From Nocardiopsis alba DSM 43377 (GTDB taxonomy: Bacteria > Actinomycetota > Actinomycetes > Streptosporangiales > Streptosporangiaceae), in the NCBI RefSeq assembly GCF_000341225.1, contig NZ_ANAC01000019.1, positions 99,501 through 163,500 on the forward strand: a stretch of DNA of 64,000 bases, in the 5' to 3' direction. This document shows, one piece after another, positions 61,364 through 64,000 of this stretch (within the stretch, counting starts at the first letter, position 1; the number at the start of each line of letters is the position of its first letter). The notes under the pieces were generated by a model that had not been told where the DNA came from, made no database searches, and saw nothing but the letters and a program-made list of their open reading frames with translations. The position numbers and the translations under genes were made by a program.

Positions 61364-62244
61364 CCGCCCGAGCCCCCGAACGAGCGGTGTCCACCACGGC
61401 GGGAACGCGGCGGCCGCGTCCCTCGTCGGTCGCGACCCGTCTGCCCGGAGCCGCCCTGACCGTGTTCACCTGGGTGATCGGCCTGGTGTTCGTCGCCCCG
61501 GTGCTGTGGTTGGTGCTGACCGCGTTCAAGCAGGAGAACCAGGCGGCGACCAACCCGCCGACGCTCTTCTTCCAGCCCACGCTCGACCGTTTCACGGCCG
61601 TGCTGGGCGCCGACTTCCTGCCCTATCTGGGGAATTCGGCGATCGCGACCCTGGCCTCCACTCTGCTGGTGCTGGCGCTGGGTCTGCCGGCGGCGTACGC
61701 GCTGTCGATCGCCCCGGTCAAGCGCACCCAGGACGTCCTGTTCTTCTTCATCTCCACCAAGATGCTGCCGGTGGTGGCGGTCGTCGTCCCGATCTACGTC
61801 GCGGCCGCGCACCTGTCGATGTTGGACAACGTGTGGACCCTGGTGGTGCTGTACACGGCGATGAACCTGCCCATCGCGGTGTGGATGCTGCGCTCCTTCT
61901 TCCTGGAGGTCCCCACGGCGATCGTGGAGGCCGCCCGGATGGAGGGGGCGGGGCTGCCGAGGATCCTGTGGTCGGTGATGATGCCGATCATGGCTCCGGG
62001 CATCGCGGCCACGGCCCTCATCTGCATGATCTTCTCGTGGAACGAGTTCTTCTTCGCGGTGAACCTGACGGCGGCCCAGGCGGCCACCGTCCCGGTGTTC
62101 CTGACCGGGTTCATCACCAGTGAGGGGCTGTTCGTGGCCCAGCTCTCGGCCGCGGTGGTGATGGCGAGCCTGCCCATCGTGGTGATCGGCTGGACGGCGC
62201 AGCGTCAGCTGGTGCGGGGCCTGTCCATGGGCGCCGTGAAGTAG
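61360..62244 (+). CDS. Sugar ABC transporter permease 2 (MalG/SmoG type)
   Basis: The 294-residue protein begins at GTG 61360, overlapping the previous stop by four bases and preceded by AGGAGG. It has six helices and the coupling motif EAARMEGAGLPRILWSVMMPIMAPG near residue 190. No ATPase gene follows within the operon, so a shared MsiK-type ATPase elsewhere in the genome is the likely energy source, as is common in actinomycetes. Confidence 0.9.
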   Translation: MTARAPERAVSTTAGTRRPRPSSVATRLPGAALTVFTWVIGLVFVAPVLWLVLTAFKQENQAATNPPTLFFQPTLDRFTAVLGADFLPYLGNSAIATLASTLLVLALGLPAAYALSIAPVKRTQDVLFFFISTKMLPVVAVVVPIYVAAAHLSMLDNVWTLVVLYTAMNLPIAVWMLRSFFLEVPTAIVEAARMEGAGLPRILWSVMMPIMAPGIAATALICMIFSWNEFFFAVNLTAAQAATVPVFLTGFITSEGLFVAQLSAAVVMASLPIVVIGWTAQRQLVRGLSMGAVK

Positions 62245-62251
62245 ACCCTCG

Positions 62252-62328
62252 GCGGATCCGACCGATCCGCGTTCCGACGGGACCTCGGGCCCCGTGTCGC
62301 ACCCCGGTGAGGGGCGGCGCGGGGCCCG
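62252..62328 (+). terminator. Two hairpins after the polyol operon
   Basis: GCGGATC/GATCCGC (62252-62270) and CGGGCCCCG/CGGGGCCCG (62286-62328) lie in tandem past the last permease stop. Confidence 0.6.
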
Positions 62329-62495
62329 ACCCGTACCCGGGCTCGGCGTGGCGCGTGGGGCGAAGCCTTGTACACGCCGAACACGAGACGTGATCGGCTG
62401 ATTTCAGTGGGTTACGGTTTGGCTCCGGGGTGGAGTTCTCCCCGGTCCGGTTCCGGACCCCGGGGCCATGGTCTCGACGACAGAAAGCACGCGCC

Positions 62496-63509
62496 TTGAC
62501 GACCTACATCCTGCGCCGCCTCGGCGCCGGTCTGTTGCTCCTGGCCGTGGTCACCATGGTCACCTTCGCCATCTTCTACGTGGTGCCCCGCTGGGCCGGC
62601 CGCACCACCGAGCAGCTCGCCACGATGTACGTGGGGCGGGCCCCCACACCGGAGGCGATCCAGGCGACCATCGAACGGCTGGGCCTGGACCAGCCGATCG
62701 CGGTGCAGTTCGGGGAGTTCGTCCGGGGCATCCTCTTCGGTGCCCAGTACCAGTTCGGCCGGGACACCATCGAGTGCTCCGCCCCCTGCTTCGGGTACTC
62801 GTTCCAGACCTACCAGGAGGTCTTTCCCGAGATCATCGCCCGGCTTCCCGTGACGGCCTCGCTGGCCCTGGGGGCCGGGATCATCTGGTTGGTCGGCGGT
62901 GTCGCCGTCGGGGTGATCTCCGCGGTCTGGAAGGGCAGCCTGTTCGACCGTCTGGCCATGGGCGTGGCCCTGGCCGGCGTCTCGCTGCCGATCTTCTTCA
63001 CGGGGCTGCTGTCCCTGGCCTTCCTGGTGCACTCCTGGGGGCTGTTCACCACCCCGCGCTACGTACCTCTGACCGAGGACCCGCTCGCCTGGGCCCATGG
63101 GCTGGTCCTGCCCTGGCTCACCCTGGCGTTCCTGCACGCCGCCATGTACGCCCGGCAGACCCGCGCGGGCATGCTGGAGACCCTCAACGAGGACTACATC
63201 CGCACCGCCAGGGCCAAGGGGTTGAGTGAGCGCAAGGTCGTGCTCAAACACGCGCTGCGTCCCACCCTGACCCCCATCATCACCATCTTCGGTCTGGACC
63301 TCGGGCTGGTCCTGGGCGGCGCGGTCCTCACCGAACAGGTCTTCTCCCTCAACGGCATCGGCCGCTACGCCGTCCAGGCCATCACCCAGAGCGACCTGCC
63401 GGTGATTCTCGGCGTGACCCTGTTCGGCGCGTTCTTCATCGTCATCAGCAACCTGATCGTGGATCTCGTGTACCCGCTCGTCGACCCGCGCGTGCGCATC
63501 CACGGCTAA
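62496..63509 (+). CDS. Peptide ABC transporter permease (DppB type)
   Basis: This 337-residue permease starts, probably, at TTG 62496, where the family pattern TTYILRRLGAGLLLLAVVTMVTF begins. It continues with the DppB loop RAPTPEAIQATIERLGLDQPIAVQFGEFV, TYQEVFPEIIARLPVTASLALG and the coupling motif DYIRTARAKGLSERKVVLKHALRP. Its natural partner DppC seems to be the gene at 52318. The ATPase gene follows after 15 bases. Confidence 0.85.
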   Translation: MTTYILRRLGAGLLLLAVVTMVTFAIFYVVPRWAGRTTEQLATMYVGRAPTPEAIQATIERLGLDQPIAVQFGEFVRGILFGAQYQFGRDTIECSAPCFGYSFQTYQEVFPEIIARLPVTASLALGAGIIWLVGGVAVGVISAVWKGSLFDRLAMGVALAGVSLPIFFTGLLSLAFLVHSWGLFTTPRYVPLTEDPLAWAHGLVLPWLTLAFLHAAMYARQTRAGMLETLNEDYIRTARAKGLSERKVVLKHALRPTLTPIITIFGLDLGLVLGGAVLTEQVFSLNGIGRYAVQAITQSDLPVILGVTLFGAFFIVISNLIVDLVYPLVDPRVRIHG

Positions 63510-63524
63510 AGAGAGGCGTCCTCC

Positions 63525-64000
63525 ATGAGTCGGTCCCCTGTCGTGCGTGTGGACGATCTGCGGGTGACGTTCCCGATGATGGACGGTGACGTCCACGCGG
63601 TGAAGGGTCTCTCCTTCGAGGTGCCCGCCGGAGGCGCCCTGGGGATCGTGGGCGAGTCGGGTTCGGGTAAGAGCGTGACCTCGCTGGCCCTGATGGGTCT
63701 GCACCGGGGAAGTCGGGCGCAGATCACCGGCTCCATCGAGGTGTCCGGTCAGGACGTGGTCACCGCCACCGACAAGCGGCTGCGTCGGATGCGCGGTAAC
63801 GACATCTCGATGGTCTTCCAGGACCCGATGCAGTCGCTGCACCCGCAGTACACCATCGGCAACCAGCTCATCGAGGCGTTGTGCGTCCATCGTCCACAGA
63901 TCTCGCGGGCACAGGCGCGCTCCCGGGCCGTGGAGTCCTTGGAGCGGGTGGGGATCCACGAGCCGGAGAAGCGGATCAATTCGTATCCGCACGAGTTCTC
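63525..64000 (+). CDS. Peptide ABC transporter ATP-binding protein (DppD/F type), 3' end outside the window
   Basis: The 158 visible residues, from ATG 63525, hold Walker A GESGSGKSV (near residue 43), the Q-loop ISMVFQDPMQSLHPQYTIGNQL and the start of the helical domain leading to INSYPHEF, just before the signature. It belongs with the DppB gene upstream. Whether it is a single or a fused double ATPase cannot be seen. Confidence 0.9.
   Translation, partial: MSRSPVVRVDDLRVTFPMMDGDVHAVKGLSFEVPAGGALGIVGESGSGKSVTSLALMGLHRGSRAQITGSIEVSGQDVVTATDKRLRRMRGNDISMVFQDPMQSLHPQYTIGNQLIEALCVHRPQISRAQARSRAVESLERVGIHEPEKRINSYPHEF

Overview
The window is high-GC DNA, dense in genes and free of introns. GTG and TTG starts and purine-rich ribosome binding sites are common. 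These traits, together with an FxSxx-COOH peptide system, an actinobacterial GltS/DUF2786/YchJ gene mix and NrtR- and FadR-type regulators, point to an actinomycete chromosome, most likely Nocardiopsis or another Nocardiopsaceae. This is inferred from gene content, not from a search. No rRNA, tRNA, CRISPR array or insertion sequence was recognised.

Layout. 1-6.6 kb: a nucleobase permease cut by the window edge, an ABC-F ATPase, a BASS-type transporter, a stand-alone maltokinase cap-domain protein and an MmcQ/YjbR gene broken by a one-base shift. 6.6-11.4 kb: a large SF1 helicase and a Cys-rich unknown protein. 11.4-16.1 kb: a four-gene minus-strand operon (four-helix membrane protein, nucleosidase, membrane-anchored PLD/DUF5919-like protein, small protein) divergent from an NrtR-type NUDIX regulator. 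The membrane protein and the nucleosidase carry the same 18-residue Asn/Gly-rich motif, one at its C-terminus and the other at its N-terminus. This looks like an undescribed amyloid-type signalling module. 16.1-24.9 kb: phosphatase, YchJ protein, GltS, an SDR and three interleaved paralogues of an unrecognised family.

25-33.5 kb: an FxSxx-COOH peptide system (radical SAM FxsB, HExxH hydroxylase-like protein, NB-ARC/TPR protein, and a precursor with an atypical tail), followed by a STAND ATPase and a small membrane coiled-coil protein. 33.3-40 kb: an MFS exporter, a PPOX-fold protein behind a MerR/SoxR-like promoter, an RNA-repair pair (HD-Pnk plus RNA ligase), a DUF2786 protein and a secreted hydrolase with a hexamer repeat in its leader. 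40.1-43.9 kb: the lactate-utilisation genes lutABC with a FadR-type regulator and a matching operator between them.

43.9-52.1 kb: a voltage-gated-like channel with an unusual filter, glucose-6-phosphate isomerase, and a divergent catabolic cluster of two amidohydrolases, a DUF3100 membrane protein and a GntR regulator. 52.3-64 kb: an oligopeptide ABC transporter that appears split into a DppC/binding-protein half and a DppB/ATPase half. Between the halves lie a frameshifted RibD-like reductase, a PGRP-type amidase, and a polyol operon (SorC regulator, dehydrogenase, binding protein, two permeases).

Two genes need one extra G in a G-run to restore the family reading frame, and a third fits the same pattern. 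This suggests either real decay or homopolymer errors in the assembly.
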